This document shows positions 16,347 to 25,490 of a DNA stretch of 59,953 nt, piece after piece. The notes under the pieces were generated by a model, which saw only the letters and a program-made list of their open reading frames with translations, was not told the DNA's origin and did no database searches. How positions within the stretch are numbered: the stretch's first letter is position 1; each line of letters starts with the position of its first letter. The position numbers were made by a program, and so were the translations under genes. This DNA comes from Planctomycetes bacterium ADurb.Bin069 (GTDB lineage Bacteria; Planctomycetota; UBA8108; UBA8890; UBA8898), in contig MWEK01000026.1 in assembly GCA_002070955.1 (NCBI GenBank), positions 1 to 59,953 on the forward strand. Direction: 5' to 3'.

Positions 16347-18392
16347 ATGGTTCCGCGCACAGCCGTTTTTGGACTCGCCTTCGCCGTATTGGCCGCGGCC
16401 GACGATCGGGACCGCGTCAACTTCGAGCACGCGCCCCGGACCTGGGACACCGCGATCGGTTTCGTCGATGACTGGCAGAAGACGCTCGTCGCCGAGGACG
16501 GCCGGCTGGAATACGATTTCCCCGGCCCCTTCAACCGGTTCAAAACCACCATCGGCGTCGGGCTCGCGGGCGCGACGCCCTCGACGGTGGCTCAGCGCCT
16601 GGAATCGGCGCGGATCCCCATCGTCATCACCTGCAAGGAGTACGGCGCGCTCCTTCTCGAGGAAGAGGCTTTCGCCGCTCCGCCGGGGCCGCCGGAGCCC
16701 CTGCGGAACGACCTCTTGTGCGCCCGGATCCGCGCCGCGTCCGGCGCGCCCGAAGCGGCGTTCGAAGTCCTCATCCGATCGGAGCAACCCATCGTTGCAA
16801 AGGGGCACTCCATCGACATAGGCGGCCGGACTTTCGTCGCAACGACGCCCGCTTTCGCCTCCGCGGCTTCCACCGAGCAGGGCCTGCGGCTCATTTTCGA
16901 GAAGAAGCGGCTCGCGGGCGCGGAAGAGGCGCGCCTCGTCGTCAGCGTCACCCGGGGACCCGGCGCGGCTCCCAATCCGCGGGGGTGGGAAGACGCGTCG
17001 GCGGCGCGGGCGGCGGCGGCCGCGTTGTGGCGGGAAGCCCCGCTTCCGTGGGGTTGTTTCGCCGTCCCGGACCCCGGGATCCAGGCGCTTCTGGACGCCT
17101 CCGTCCGGAACATCTATCAGGCCCGGGAGATCAAGAAGAACCTCCCCGCGTTCCAGGTCGGGCCGACCTGCTATCGCGGCCTCTGGGTCGTCGACGGCGC
17201 CTTCATCATGGAGGCGATCGCCTTCCTCGGCCGCGTCGAGGAGGCCCGCGCGGGGATTCGGTATCTTCTGAGCTTCCAGCGCGACGACGGCGCCATCATG
17301 ATCATGAACCGCCATTGGAAGGAGACGGGAATCGCGCTCTGGGCCGTGACGCGGCATGCGCGCTTGACCGATGACCGCGCCTGGCTCCGCTCGGTGTGGC
17401 CGAATCTGATGCGCGGCTTCGAGTACATCCGTTCCATGCGGGCGGAGACGAGGAAGAAGCCGGACGCGCCCGAGGCCGGCCTGATTCCGGCGGGCTTCAG
17501 CGACGGCGGCCTCCACGGCGTCCATCCGGAATACACGAACGTGTACTGGACCCTGGTGGGGCTGAAAGCCACGGCGGAGGCGGCCGCGTGGCTCGGCGAA
17601 GCGGAGGATGCGGGCCGAATCCGCGCCGAGTTCGAGGACTTCCTAGCCGTCTACCGCAAGGCGGCGGCCAGAGACATGCAGACCACGCCGGCCGGGATTA
17701 GCTACGTCCCGATCCGCATGACGAACTCCGAGAAGGTCGCTCCGCAGCGGGCGCAATGGGCTTTCTGCCACGCCGTCTTCCCGGGGCGGGTCTTCGCCGC
17801 GGAGGATCCCATCGTCAAGGGCAACATGGCCGCGATCGGCGCCGATGTCCGCGAGGGGCTTGTCTACGGGACGGGGTGGATCGCCGACGGCATCTGGAAC
17901 TACTTTGCGTCGTTCTGGGCGCATGCCAATCTTTGGCTCGGCGACGGCGCCAAGGCGGCGCGGATCCTCTACGCTTTCGCCAATCATGCCTCGCCGCTTC
18001 TCTGCTGGCGCGAGGAGCAGGGGCTCGGCGGCAAGGGGCTCGTCGGCGACATGCCGCACAACTGGGCCAGCGCGGAGTTCATCAGGCTGGTGCGCCACAT
18101 CCTCGTCCTTGAGCGCGGCGAGGAACTCCATCTCTTCGAGGGCTTGCCGCGCGCATGGGTGCGTCCGGGGGCGCGCGTCGCGCTGAAGGGCATCCTCACG
18201 TCCTTCGGGCCCGTCGACCTAGACCTCGTCGTGCCGCCCTCAGGCGACCGGGCCGATATCGTCCTGCAAATCCACGGGGATCGCGCCGCGCCCCGCCTCG
18301 TCGCCGTCCACACCGAGACATGGACGGAGGCCGGGGAGGCGCGCAAATTCGACGGCGTCAAAAAGCTCGCGACGGGGATAGCGCTGCCCTGA
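16347..18392 (+). CDS. Exported six-hairpin (alpha/alpha) glycosidase-like protein
   Basis: 681 residues from ATG 16347, which follows CTGGAGGA by six bases; the frame is open further upstream but the upstream sequence is not protein-like. A short hydrophobic signal is at 1-17. Residues about 20-220 are a beta-rich domain. Residues about 245-600 form an alpha/alpha barrel: 'NIYQAREIKKNLPAFQVGP', 'YRGLWVVDGAFIMEAIAFLG', 'DDGAIMIMNRHWKETGIALW', 'LIPAGFSDGGLHGVHPEYTN', 'MPHNWASAEFIRLVRHIL'. This is the six-hairpin fold of GH15, GH65, GH78 and related families, and the Asp after 'WVVD' and acidic residues in the later hairpins are candidate catalytic groups. The family and the substrate cannot be fixed. 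Confidence 0.8.
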   Translation: MVPRTAVFGLAFAVLAAADDRDRVNFEHAPRTWDTAIGFVDDWQKTLVAEDGRLEYDFPGPFNRFKTTIGVGLAGATPSTVAQRLESARIPIVITCKEYGALLLEEEAFAAPPGPPEPLRNDLLCARIRAASGAPEAAFEVLIRSEQPIVAKGHSIDIGGRTFVATTPAFASAASTEQGLRLIFEKKRLAGAEEARLVVSVTRGPGAAPNPRGWEDASAARAAAAALWREAPLPWGCFAVPDPGIQALLDASVRNIYQAREIKKNLPAFQVGPTCYRGLWVVDGAFIMEAIAFLGRVEEARAGIRYLLSFQRDDGAIMIMNRHWKETGIALWAVTRHARLTDDRAWLRSVWPNLMRGFEYIRSMRAETRKKPDAPEAGLIPAGFSDGGLHGVHPEYTNVYWTLVGLKATAEAAAWLGEAEDAGRIRAEFEDFLAVYRKAAARDMQTTPAGISYVPIRMTNSEKVAPQRAQWAFCHAVFPGRVFAAEDPIVKGNMAAIGADVREGLVYGTGWIADGIWNYFASFWAHANLWLGDGAKAARILYAFANHASPLLCWREEQGLGGKGLVGDMPHNWASAEFIRLVRHILVLERGEELHLFEGLPRAWVRPGARVALKGILTSFGPVDLDLVVPPSGDRADIVLQIHGDRAAPRLVAVHTETWTEAGEARKFDGVKKLATGIALP

Positions 18393-18467
18393 AGGGAAGG
18401 AGACGCGGCCGGAAGCCCGGCTTTCCCCGTCCCCGAGGGCGGGCCGCGATGGCCGCCGCGCGCGCCG

Positions 18468-19697
18468 TCACCGCGCGAAGGTCACCTCCAAATCGATGGT
18501 GACCCGGAGCCCCTCGTTCGGCGCCGTCAGGAGGTTCTTGACCCGATAGGGCAGGCGGTACGACCGGGATCCGGCGGCTTCATCCGACACGCCGGAAATC
18601 GGGAAGAGCACCGTCTTGCCGGCCGGCAGGCTCGCCGCCTTCGGCACCGAGAGGCCCGCGGAGGACTCTTCCGCCCCGGCGGGCTCCGCCGCCTCCAACT
18701 CGTAGCGCACCTCGGAGGCGTTGTGGATCTGAACCCACGCGCGCCCCTTGCGGACGATCTGAATCCGCGGGTTCTTGATCTCGATGGAACGGGCGAAGAC
18801 CGGCCTCAGAAGCTCGGCGCTCCCGAAAATCCGCCCCTCGGCCCAGGCGGCGGTGCGGCGGGCGAAGAGCGCCTCGCGCAGGCCCTCCTCCGTGCGCTCC
18901 TTGGCGAAGACGAGCGTCGTGGGACGGCGGTCGCCGGCATGCACATCGTACTCCAGAAGGATGGGGGCATGGGTGTCGGAGTTCGCCAGGTGCGTCAGGT
19001 TTTTCTCGACGGCCCACCGGTGCGCCTCGGGGCAATAGGTGCGATGGTTGAAAACCTCGATGCCGTGCAGCATTCCGGCCGCGAGCAGCTCCGTGTGCTC
19101 GTCGTACCAGCGGCCCACGCCGTCGGGCTGCTGCGCGATCCAGCAGGGGTGGTTCCAGAAGATGAAGGCGCCCTGCGCATGGGCGGCTTTGACGGCGTCG
19201 CGCCACTCCTTGGTTTCGAGCTTCGCGCAGTCCTCCAGGAAGATCGCGTTGATGTGTCCCGGCGGCATGCCGCGGGTGATCTCCGCTCCGCGGAGGACGA
19301 GAATGCCGAGGGTGCCGCCGAGGCCCTTCGCGATTTCATAGGGACGGTTGTGATTGGTGGGAAGGTCCTTCTTGTGGGGCTGATACTCGATGTGGTCGGT
19401 GATGGCGATCGCGTCCAAGCCCTCGCGCCACGCCTCTTCCACCCGGGTGGCCGGCCACACGGCGGCATCGGAGAAGACCGTGTGGGTATGGAAGTCGCAG
19501 GCCAGGGTCAGGAATCCCGGGATGTCGGGAAGCCGGACCGGCGTGCGCGCGCGTTCGAGCGTCGCCGCGGCGCACGCGGCATCTAGGAGAAACACGAAAA
19601 GCAGCGCGGCGAGACCGGGGGCGGCGAAACAGCCCCGAACGGACGGGGCGGACAAGGCGCGGGGCGCGGCCGGCGAAGGCGGCAATGGCTTTCTCAT
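18468..19697 (-). CDS. Exported PHP-domain metallo-phosphoesterase (Sb-PDE-like)
   Basis: 409 residues; AGGAGG lies five bases before the ATG. A long signal region (about 1-45) precedes a PHP domain at about 60-300 with all metal motifs: 'CDFHTHTVFSDA', 'AITDHIEY', 'GAEITRG', 'IFWNHPCW' and 'NSDTHAP'. These His and Asp residues bind a trinuclear metal centre in PHP phosphoesterases. The last 110 residues are a beta-rich module. The exported location and the conserved 'PGHINAIFLED' fit the Sb-PDE-like family, which as known acts on phosphodiesters. Here the neighbours are glycan hydrolases, so a sugar phosphate or phospho-polymer substrate is possible but not shown. Confidence 0.85.
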   Translation of the reverse strand: MRKPLPPSPAAPRALSAPSVRGCFAAPGLAALLFVFLLDAACAAATLERARTPVRLPDIPGFLTLACDFHTHTVFSDAAVWPATRVEEAWREGLDAIAITDHIEYQPHKKDLPTNHNRPYEIAKGLGGTLGILVLRGAEITRGMPPGHINAIFLEDCAKLETKEWRDAVKAAHAQGAFIFWNHPCWIAQQPDGVGRWYDEHTELLAAGMLHGIEVFNHRTYCPEAHRWAVEKNLTHLANSDTHAPILLEYDVHAGDRRPTTLVFAKERTEEGLREALFARRTAAWAEGRIFGSAELLRPVFARSIEIKNPRIQIVRKGRAWVQIHNASEVRYELEAAEPAGAEESSAGLSVPKAASLPAGKTVLFPISGVSDEAAGSRSYRLPYRVKNLLTAPNEGLRVTIDLEVTFAR

Positions 19698-19749
19698 GCT
19701 TCCTCCTGGTTCTCTCGACGAGGGGCGGTCCGAACCCGAGACACGACCC

Positions 19750-19779
19750 AGTATATGCGCCGCCGCGGCGCCCCGGCAA
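19750..19779 (-). promoter_or_regulatory. Promoter of the PHP phosphoesterase gene
   Basis: Minus strand: TTGCCG (19779-19774), an 18-base spacer and TATACT (19755-19750), five of six -10 matches, 52 bases before the start codon. Confidence 0.55.
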
Positions 19780-19856
19780 GGAGCGCGAGACCAGGCGCCG
19801 GAGCGGGCTTGCCGCCGCCGCGCGCGGACCGGAAGCGGCGCCCTTCGGGGACGCGC

Positions 19857-22334
19857 TCAGCGCAACCGGGCGTAGAAGATCACCCGCGCGCAGGGCCGGT
19901 CGCGCGCTTCCACGAGGAGCCCCGATTCCAGGAGTTCCCGGCCGCTTGCGCGCCGCGTCGCGCCCGAATCCAAATCGGTGAGCGCGTACTCCGACGCCGA
20001 ATCCAGGCCGTGCAGGCGCAGGCGGGCCGACTCGTAGATGCTCCCCTCGCGGCGGAAGGCCTGCACCATGCCCTCGCCGAGATCGGGGCGGTCGAACTGC
20101 CAGGCCGCCCAGACGCCGGGCTCGAGGCTGTAGGGCGTCAGCGGGTAGTAGTCGCCCAAGAGGTACGGCGCGGCCTTGCGCCACTCCGCCACCATGCGGT
20201 GGTATTCCGTCCAGTCGAGCCCCGCGCGCCGCGGCTCGCTCCGTCCGATCCCGAGGCAGGGGCACCAGTGGGTGCGCACGATGTAATCGCCGGCGTCGGG
20301 CACGCCGGTGCCGTGATAGGGGATCCAGGAGGCCATGCCGTAGGTGTGGCCCTGGGTGCCGTGCGGCTCCGTGCGATAGTCGCTCCGGAGGAGCGGCACC
20401 GCGCGCCGGAGCGTCTCCAGATCGTTCCGCCGGCCTCCGCTCGCGCAGGTGTCGATGAGCAGGTCCGGGTGCCGGCGCCGCAGCTCGTCCCAGAAGGCCA
20501 GGTAGCCTTCCACGTGGCGAATTTCGGTGATTCCCTGGCGGTCGGGGGCATCGTTCGCGCGCCAGTAGCCGAGGGGATCCATGTTGAAGTCCTGGCGGTA
20601 CAGGTCGATGCCCTGGCTCGTGAGAAGCCCGTCGATATGGTCCGTCAGCCATTCCCTGGCCTCGGGGTTCCCGAGGTTCAGGAGCCCGCCCGCGGACCCG
20701 CCGAGCACCCATTCCGGATGCTTCTCGGCGAGCCATGTCCCCGGGTGCACCCGCTCAGGCTCGAACCAGACGACGAGCTTCATGCCCTTGGCGTGAACGT
20801 GGTCGGCGACCTCGCGGATTCCCCGCGGGTACCTGACCGGATCGGGCTCCCACGTGCCGACCTTCGGCCAGCCGGTCCCGTCGCAGGGATACCAGCCCGC
20901 GTCGATCCACCAGTAGTCGAGCTTGACGCCCGCGCCGGCGTACGCGTCGGCGTATCGCATCTCGTCGGCGGCGTTGCTCATCATGCCCGGGTAGAAGTCG
21001 CTGGTGCACATGATGAGGATGGGCGGCATGGGCTTCCCGCCGGGGCGCGGCGTGTTGTGCTCGAGCATCCATTTCCGCCACACGTTCTGCGAGCGGACGC
21101 GGTCGCCCTTCCAAAACTGGACCACGCTCAGGGGCGCCCGCACCTTCTCGCCGGGTCGGAGCCTGAACCGCGTCAGCTCCTGTCCTCCGCTCACGCGGAG
21201 CCCCCGCCCCTCGTCGCACGCGAACTCCGCCGCCCACTGGCCCGGCCAGCCGATGGCGGCGATCAAGCCCTCGCCATCCGCCTCCACGTTGAAGAAGGGA
21301 AGGTCGCTGTTCGTCGGCCGGCCCCCGGAGGTCGCGATCCGTTTCACCGCCCCCGGCGCGAGCCGCGTCGCGTGGGGCTGGTAATCGTTCGGCGCGCAGA
21401 TGCTGCCGGTGTGGTGATGCAGGGTGAATCCGCCCTCCTGCGTCGCCCGCTCGATCCGGAAGTCCAGCGACCGGATGTCGGAGATGAGCGGACTGTCCGA
21501 AGCGCCGTCGTTGGAGAAGGTGAGCGTCCACTCCACCGTGGGGAAGCCGGGGTAGACGATCGCCTCGGAGCGCACGGTGAGGTTCGTCGCCGGATCGGTG
21601 TACACAAGGGTAAAGGTGTACTCGTTTCGCTGTGCGACCACCTCGTCCGAACCCCGCACCACGGAGCACGTCTTCAAAAACTCCGACGAAGGCCGGCCGT
21701 CGCAGAGAAAGGAAAACGGAGGCTCGGTGGTGTGAACCCGCCCGCTCCAACGGGCGGGCAGATCGCCCAGCATGACCGTCGCGCCGTTCTCGAGGACCGC
21801 CCGCGCATCCCCCCACAGGGACTGGTCGCAGGCCACGCCGTCCCCGGCATCGCTCGTCTCGATGACGAACTCCGCCGCCCCAGCCAGGTCCACTTCCACA
21901 TCCTCTCCCGGCATCCCCTCGCGCAAGACCCCCGATCGAAACTTTTCCTCGCCGCCGACGGTTACCGAGCAGATGACCGACCCTCGGCCGGGCGCCGTCA
22001 TGTGGTTCGTGGTGACGCCGACCCGCGCGCGGAACGTCTGCCCCGGGCCGGGGAGACGCACGACGATCTTGGTGGGCGCGTGGAGAAAGACGCCCTGCTG
22101 ATAGACTCGCTCGCCGAGCTTCAGCGGCAGATCGCCCTGGCGGTTCCGTCCGATGGGACAGAACGCCGTCAGGATGTTCAGGCCCGTCGTATATTCCTGC
22201 GGCGTCTCGATCCCCATGAACTTCGCCCGCGCCCAGCAGCGCGCCTCGGCCACTTCCTCCGGAAGAACCTCGACCGCCCCCACGGCCGCCGCCAGCGACA
22301 GCCCCCCCATGAGTCCAAGCCTGATCGATCTCAT
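19857..22334 (-). CDS. Exported GH36/GH27-clan alpha-galactosidase with N-terminal NPCBM domain
   Basis: 825 residues with GGAGGAGG before the ATG and a signal peptide (1-20). Residues about 25-180 are an NPCBM-like module ('GERVYQQGVFLHAPTKIVVR', 'AEFVIETSDAGDG'). A beta-supersandwich (about 190-445) precedes the catalytic barrel (about 450-740): 'YWWIDAGWYP', 'GMKLVVWFEPERV', and 'DLYRQDFNMDP', where D582 is the expected nucleophile. 'IDTCASGGRRNDLETLRR' and 'LLRSDYRTEPHG' follow, and the latter region should hold the acid/base Asp. A beta C-terminal domain completes the GH36 layout. It should release terminal alpha-galactose from oligo- or polysaccharide in the periplasm or outside; related GH36 members with other specificity cannot be excluded. 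Confidence 0.9.
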   Translation of the reverse strand: MRSIRLGLMGGLSLAAAVGAVEVLPEEVAEARCWARAKFMGIETPQEYTTGLNILTAFCPIGRNRQGDLPLKLGERVYQQGVFLHAPTKIVVRLPGPGQTFRARVGVTTNHMTAPGRGSVICSVTVGGEEKFRSGVLREGMPGEDVEVDLAGAAEFVIETSDAGDGVACDQSLWGDARAVLENGATVMLGDLPARWSGRVHTTEPPFSFLCDGRPSSEFLKTCSVVRGSDEVVAQRNEYTFTLVYTDPATNLTVRSEAIVYPGFPTVEWTLTFSNDGASDSPLISDIRSLDFRIERATQEGGFTLHHHTGSICAPNDYQPHATRLAPGAVKRIATSGGRPTNSDLPFFNVEADGEGLIAAIGWPGQWAAEFACDEGRGLRVSGGQELTRFRLRPGEKVRAPLSVVQFWKGDRVRSQNVWRKWMLEHNTPRPGGKPMPPILIMCTSDFYPGMMSNAADEMRYADAYAGAGVKLDYWWIDAGWYPCDGTGWPKVGTWEPDPVRYPRGIREVADHVHAKGMKLVVWFEPERVHPGTWLAEKHPEWVLGGSAGGLLNLGNPEAREWLTDHIDGLLTSQGIDLYRQDFNMDPLGYWRANDAPDRQGITEIRHVEGYLAFWDELRRRHPDLLIDTCASGGRRNDLETLRRAVPLLRSDYRTEPHGTQGHTYGMASWIPYHGTGVPDAGDYIVRTHWCPCLGIGRSEPRRAGLDWTEYHRMVAEWRKAAPYLLGDYYPLTPYSLEPGVWAAWQFDRPDLGEGMVQAFRREGSIYESARLRLHGLDSASEYALTDLDSGATRRASGRELLESGLLVEARDRPCARVIFYARLR

Positions 22335-22391
22335 TGCCTCCTCCGAAGTTGCTCCGCCGCGCCGGCCGCGCGGGCTCGGCCGCCTTCGACG

Positions 22392-22420
22392 ATCCTAACC
22401 GGCCGCCCGCAAGGGATCAA
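22392..22420 (-). promoter_or_regulatory. Promoter of the alpha-galactosidase gene
   Basis: Minus strand: TTGATC (22420-22415), a 17-base spacer and TAGGAT (22397-22392), 58 bases before the start codon. It is back to back with the GH172 promoter. Confidence 0.55.
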
Positions 22421-22501
22421 TCGCGCGCGGGAGCCCTGACCGCGCGAGGTCCCGGGAGCCTCTTCCTGAAACCGAGCTGTCGTCTTCCCGATCGGCGCGA
22501 G

Positions 22502-22530
22502 TTGACCGCCTCGGGCCCGCCGGATAGCAT
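22502..22530 (+). promoter_or_regulatory. Promoter of the GH172 gene
   Basis: TTGACC (22502-22507), a 17-base spacer and TAGCAT (22525-22530), 33 bases before the ATG at 22564. The -35 matches five of six consensus bases and the -10 four of six. Confidence 0.6.
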
Positions 22531-22563
22531 CGCTGCCGATGGCTTGAAAAGGAGGCCTACCCC

Positions 22564-25473
22564 ATGACCGGTGAAGCGTTGCGGCTTTTGCCTCTGGCAC
22601 GGTGTTGTCTCGTTGCGGCGGCGGCGATCCTGCCAAGCACGGTCGGCCGCGCAGCCGCGCCGGCGGAGGAACCGCGTTCCTACGCGGACATCCTCAGGGA
22701 GTTGACCGATCTCGATCGGCTGACCTTCCTCCAGAAAGGGTGCAAAGGCGGGCTCTTCTCCAGTTGGGACCGCAACGGCCGAAAGGTCTGGGGCGCGAAC
22801 GGCGACGCCGGACATTACCTGCGCGTCGAACCGAACGGCGAGGCCGTCATGGCGGACATCGACGGCCCCGGCGTGATCTATCGCATCTGGTCCGCCAACC
22901 CCATGGGCAAGCTGCGCCTCTACCTCGACGGGGCTCAGACGCCCACGTACGAGTGGAACTTCCCCGATCTTTTCGGCGGCAAGCTTCCGCCCTTCGAGGC
23001 GCCCTTCGTCTACCGGCGCGACGCCGAGCAATCGGCGTCCGACTGCTACCTGCCGATTCCGTTCGCCGCCCATATCAAGATCACCGCCGACAAGGCGCAC
23101 GGGCAGTACTACCAGTTCAACTACGTGCTCTTTCCCAAGGAGCGGCCGGTGGCGAGCTTCCGGCTGCCGCTCTCGCCCGAGGAGGCGCGGGTCCTGGCGG
23201 CCGCCGCGGATGTCTGGTCGCATCCGGGGCGCGACCCCAAGCCGCGCCTCGCCGGCCAGGAGACGATTGCCATGGAGATCGCGCCGGCGCCCGGCGGCTC
23301 CGTGGAAATCTGCGCCCTTCGCGGGACGGGCGTCATTCGAGCCGTCCGCGCCCGCGTCAGCTCCGACCAGCGTTACGCCTGGCGCAAGCTCGTCCTGCGC
23401 GGGGAATGGGACGGCGCCGGCCGGCCGCAAGTCCTGACGCCCCTCGGGCCCTTCTTCGGCTTCGATTGGGACACGGCCGAGTACGGCTCCGTCGTGGCGG
23501 GCTGCCGCGACGGACTGGCCTATCAGTTTTTTCCCATGCCTTTCCGTAAATCGGCGGTCCTCACCCTGGAAAACCACCTGGAAGCCCCGGCCTCAGTCCG
23601 AATCGAGATCGAATGGGCGCCTTTGACCCGGCTTCCCGACGACGCCGTGTATTTCTACGCGCGCTGGCGCAGCGAGCCGGACTGCCTGACTTTCGATTAT
23701 CCGTTCCTGGAAACCGCCGGCCGCGGACACTTTGTCGGCGTGTCGATGCCCATCGACCACCCCCTTCCGGGCTGGTGGGGCGAGGGCGACGAAAAAGTTT
23801 GGGTCGACAACGATGACTGGCCGCCTTTCATCGGCACGGGCTCGGAGGATTATTTCGGCGACGCTTGGGGCATCCGCTATCTCTCGGGCCCGAGCTTCGG
23901 GGCGGCCTCCGCGACGGGGCACCGGACGTGCAACTACCGCTGGCACTTCATGGATTTCATCCCCTTCGCGAGGCGCATGCGCATGACCATCGAAAACTAC
24001 GGTCCCAACGGGCTGGGACCGCGGGGGCAGTACGAATACACCTCGACGGCGTTCTGGTACCAGTCCGAGCCGACGCCGCCCTTCGAGGAGCTCCGCGGAG
24101 TCAAATACACCGGCGCGGCCGATCCCGGCGATGCCCCCGGCCCGATGGAATACAACCCCGACGTTTTCGGCGCCGTCGATGCCGACCGCCTGCGCACCTA
24201 CGGCTTGGGCATCGTCTTCGCGCGGCAAGGCGAGGACCTGCTCGCGGAGGCGGTGAAATCGGGCGCGGCAACCATCGTCACCGACGCGCTGCGGCCCTAC
24301 GAGTTCGACCGCGAACGAGCCGTCAGCTTCGGCGCGGTCGCTTCCGGCGCGCGCCTGGGCGAATTCACCCTCGACATCGCCGCGGCCGGGGTCTACTACC
24401 CGCGGATCCACACCGCCCAGGAGCAGGGCATCGCCGATCTCACCCTGGAAAGCGGCGGGGAGAAGCTCAAGATCGCGGCCAGGCCGGCCGCGCATGTGCT
24501 GCAGCTCGAAGCAATCTTCCTCGCGAAGGGCAACCATGCCGTGCGCCTTCTGGCGGCCGGCGACGGACAGGCGATCTTCGACTGCCTGCAGCTCGAGCCC
24601 GCGGCGCGGTTTTCCGAAGCCATCGAGGCCGAGGAACTCGCCGTCGTCCGAACGACCGGCGGCGCCGAACCGCCCCGGGCAAGCGCTCCCGAGGCGGGAG
24701 TCAGCGCGGGGCGCGTCCTGGCCTTCCGCGCGGGCGGCGTCGATCGCGGCTTCGTGCTGAGCCTCGGCAAGCGTCCCGCGCTGCCCTACGTCCTCGGCGC
24801 CCGCCCCATGCAGGGGCCTGCCGCGGGCGTCATCCAGGCCTTCGTCGCGGGCGCGCCGATCGGCCCGCGGTTCGACCTTTACCACGCCGATCGCCGCCTC
24901 GGGCCCGAAATCGTGCCTCTCGGTTCCGTGCCCGCGGACGCCACCGCGGTGGAGATCAGAGTCGTCGGGCGGAACGAGCGCTCGCGGGGCTGGGACGCGG
25001 AGATAGACTACCTCCGCTGGGAGCCGAGCATCCTTGGCCCCGGAACCACCGAAGGCGTGTGGGCCCAGGTGGCCCGCACGCGCGGCTGCGACTACCGCCC
25101 GCAGAACCTCGGCCCGGCCTACTCGGACGGGCACCAGTTCTGGGTGCAGCCGAGCAACCACAACGCGCGGGTCGACCTTGCGCTCCAAATCCCGCGCGCC
25201 GGCTCCTACGAGATTACGGTGCGGTACACCAAATCCTGGGATTACGCCGCCATTCAGGCCTTCCTGGACGGCGCGCCCATCGGACCGGTCGTCGACACCT
25301 ACGCGCCGAGCGTCGTGCCCTCCGATCCGCTCCTCCTCGGAACGCGCGATCTGAGCGCCGGCCGCCACGTGCTGGGCTTCCAGGCGACGGCGCGCAATCC
25401 CGAGTCCAAGGGGTACCTAATGGGGATCGACCACGTGATCGTGAAGGCGCTCGACGGCGACCGGCCCAAGTAG
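22564..25473 (+). CDS. Exported GH172 (DUF2961) protein with C-terminal beta-sandwich modules
   Basis: 969 residues; AAGGAGG lies eight bases before the ATG, and a signal peptide covers about 1-31. Residues about 40-490 carry the DUF2961 core that defines CAZy family GH172: 'GDAGHYLRVEPNGEAVMADI', 'GPGVIYRIWSANPMGKLRLY' and, strongest, 'FIGTGSEDYFGDAWG', plus 'CNYRWHFMDFIPF'. The conserved Glu in 'GSEDYF' is a probable catalytic residue. Characterised GH172 enzymes act on fructofuranosides and arabinofuranosides. Residues about 575-969 contain three beta-sandwich segments similar to each other in outline ('VIQAFVAGAPIGPRFDLYHA' and 'AIQAFLDGAPIGPVVDTYAP'), probably carbohydrate-binding. Divergent from the alpha-galactosidase gene, 230 bases away. 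Confidence 0.88.
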   Translation: MTGEALRLLPLARCCLVAAAAILPSTVGRAAAPAEEPRSYADILRELTDLDRLTFLQKGCKGGLFSSWDRNGRKVWGANGDAGHYLRVEPNGEAVMADIDGPGVIYRIWSANPMGKLRLYLDGAQTPTYEWNFPDLFGGKLPPFEAPFVYRRDAEQSASDCYLPIPFAAHIKITADKAHGQYYQFNYVLFPKERPVASFRLPLSPEEARVLAAAADVWSHPGRDPKPRLAGQETIAMEIAPAPGGSVEICALRGTGVIRAVRARVSSDQRYAWRKLVLRGEWDGAGRPQVLTPLGPFFGFDWDTAEYGSVVAGCRDGLAYQFFPMPFRKSAVLTLENHLEAPASVRIEIEWAPLTRLPDDAVYFYARWRSEPDCLTFDYPFLETAGRGHFVGVSMPIDHPLPGWWGEGDEKVWVDNDDWPPFIGTGSEDYFGDAWGIRYLSGPSFGAASATGHRTCNYRWHFMDFIPFARRMRMTIENYGPNGLGPRGQYEYTSTAFWYQSEPTPPFEELRGVKYTGAADPGDAPGPMEYNPDVFGAVDADRLRTYGLGIVFARQGEDLLAEAVKSGAATIVTDALRPYEFDRERAVSFGAVASGARLGEFTLDIAAAGVYYPRIHTAQEQGIADLTLESGGEKLKIAARPAAHVLQLEAIFLAKGNHAVRLLAAGDGQAIFDCLQLEPAARFSEAIEAEELAVVRTTGGAEPPRASAPEAGVSAGRVLAFRAGGVDRGFVLSLGKRPALPYVLGARPMQGPAAGVIQAFVAGAPIGPRFDLYHADRRLGPEIVPLGSVPADATAVEIRVVGRNERSRGWDAEIDYLRWEPSILGPGTTEGVWAQVARTRGCDYRPQNLGPAYSDGHQFWVQPSNHNARVDLALQIPRAGSYEITVRYTKSWDYAAIQAFLDGAPIGPVVDTYAPSVVPSDPLLLGTRDLSAGRHVLGFQATARNPESKGYLMGIDHVIVKALDGDRPK

Positions 25474-25490
25474 CGCGCCGCCGCGCGCCC

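Noticed and set aside
19755..22439. An 894-codon open frame on the plus strand opposite the alpha-galactosidase gene
   Set aside because: Low-complexity Arg/Pro/Val product with no signal, domain or ribosome-binding site; the minus-strand GH36 protein is unmistakable.
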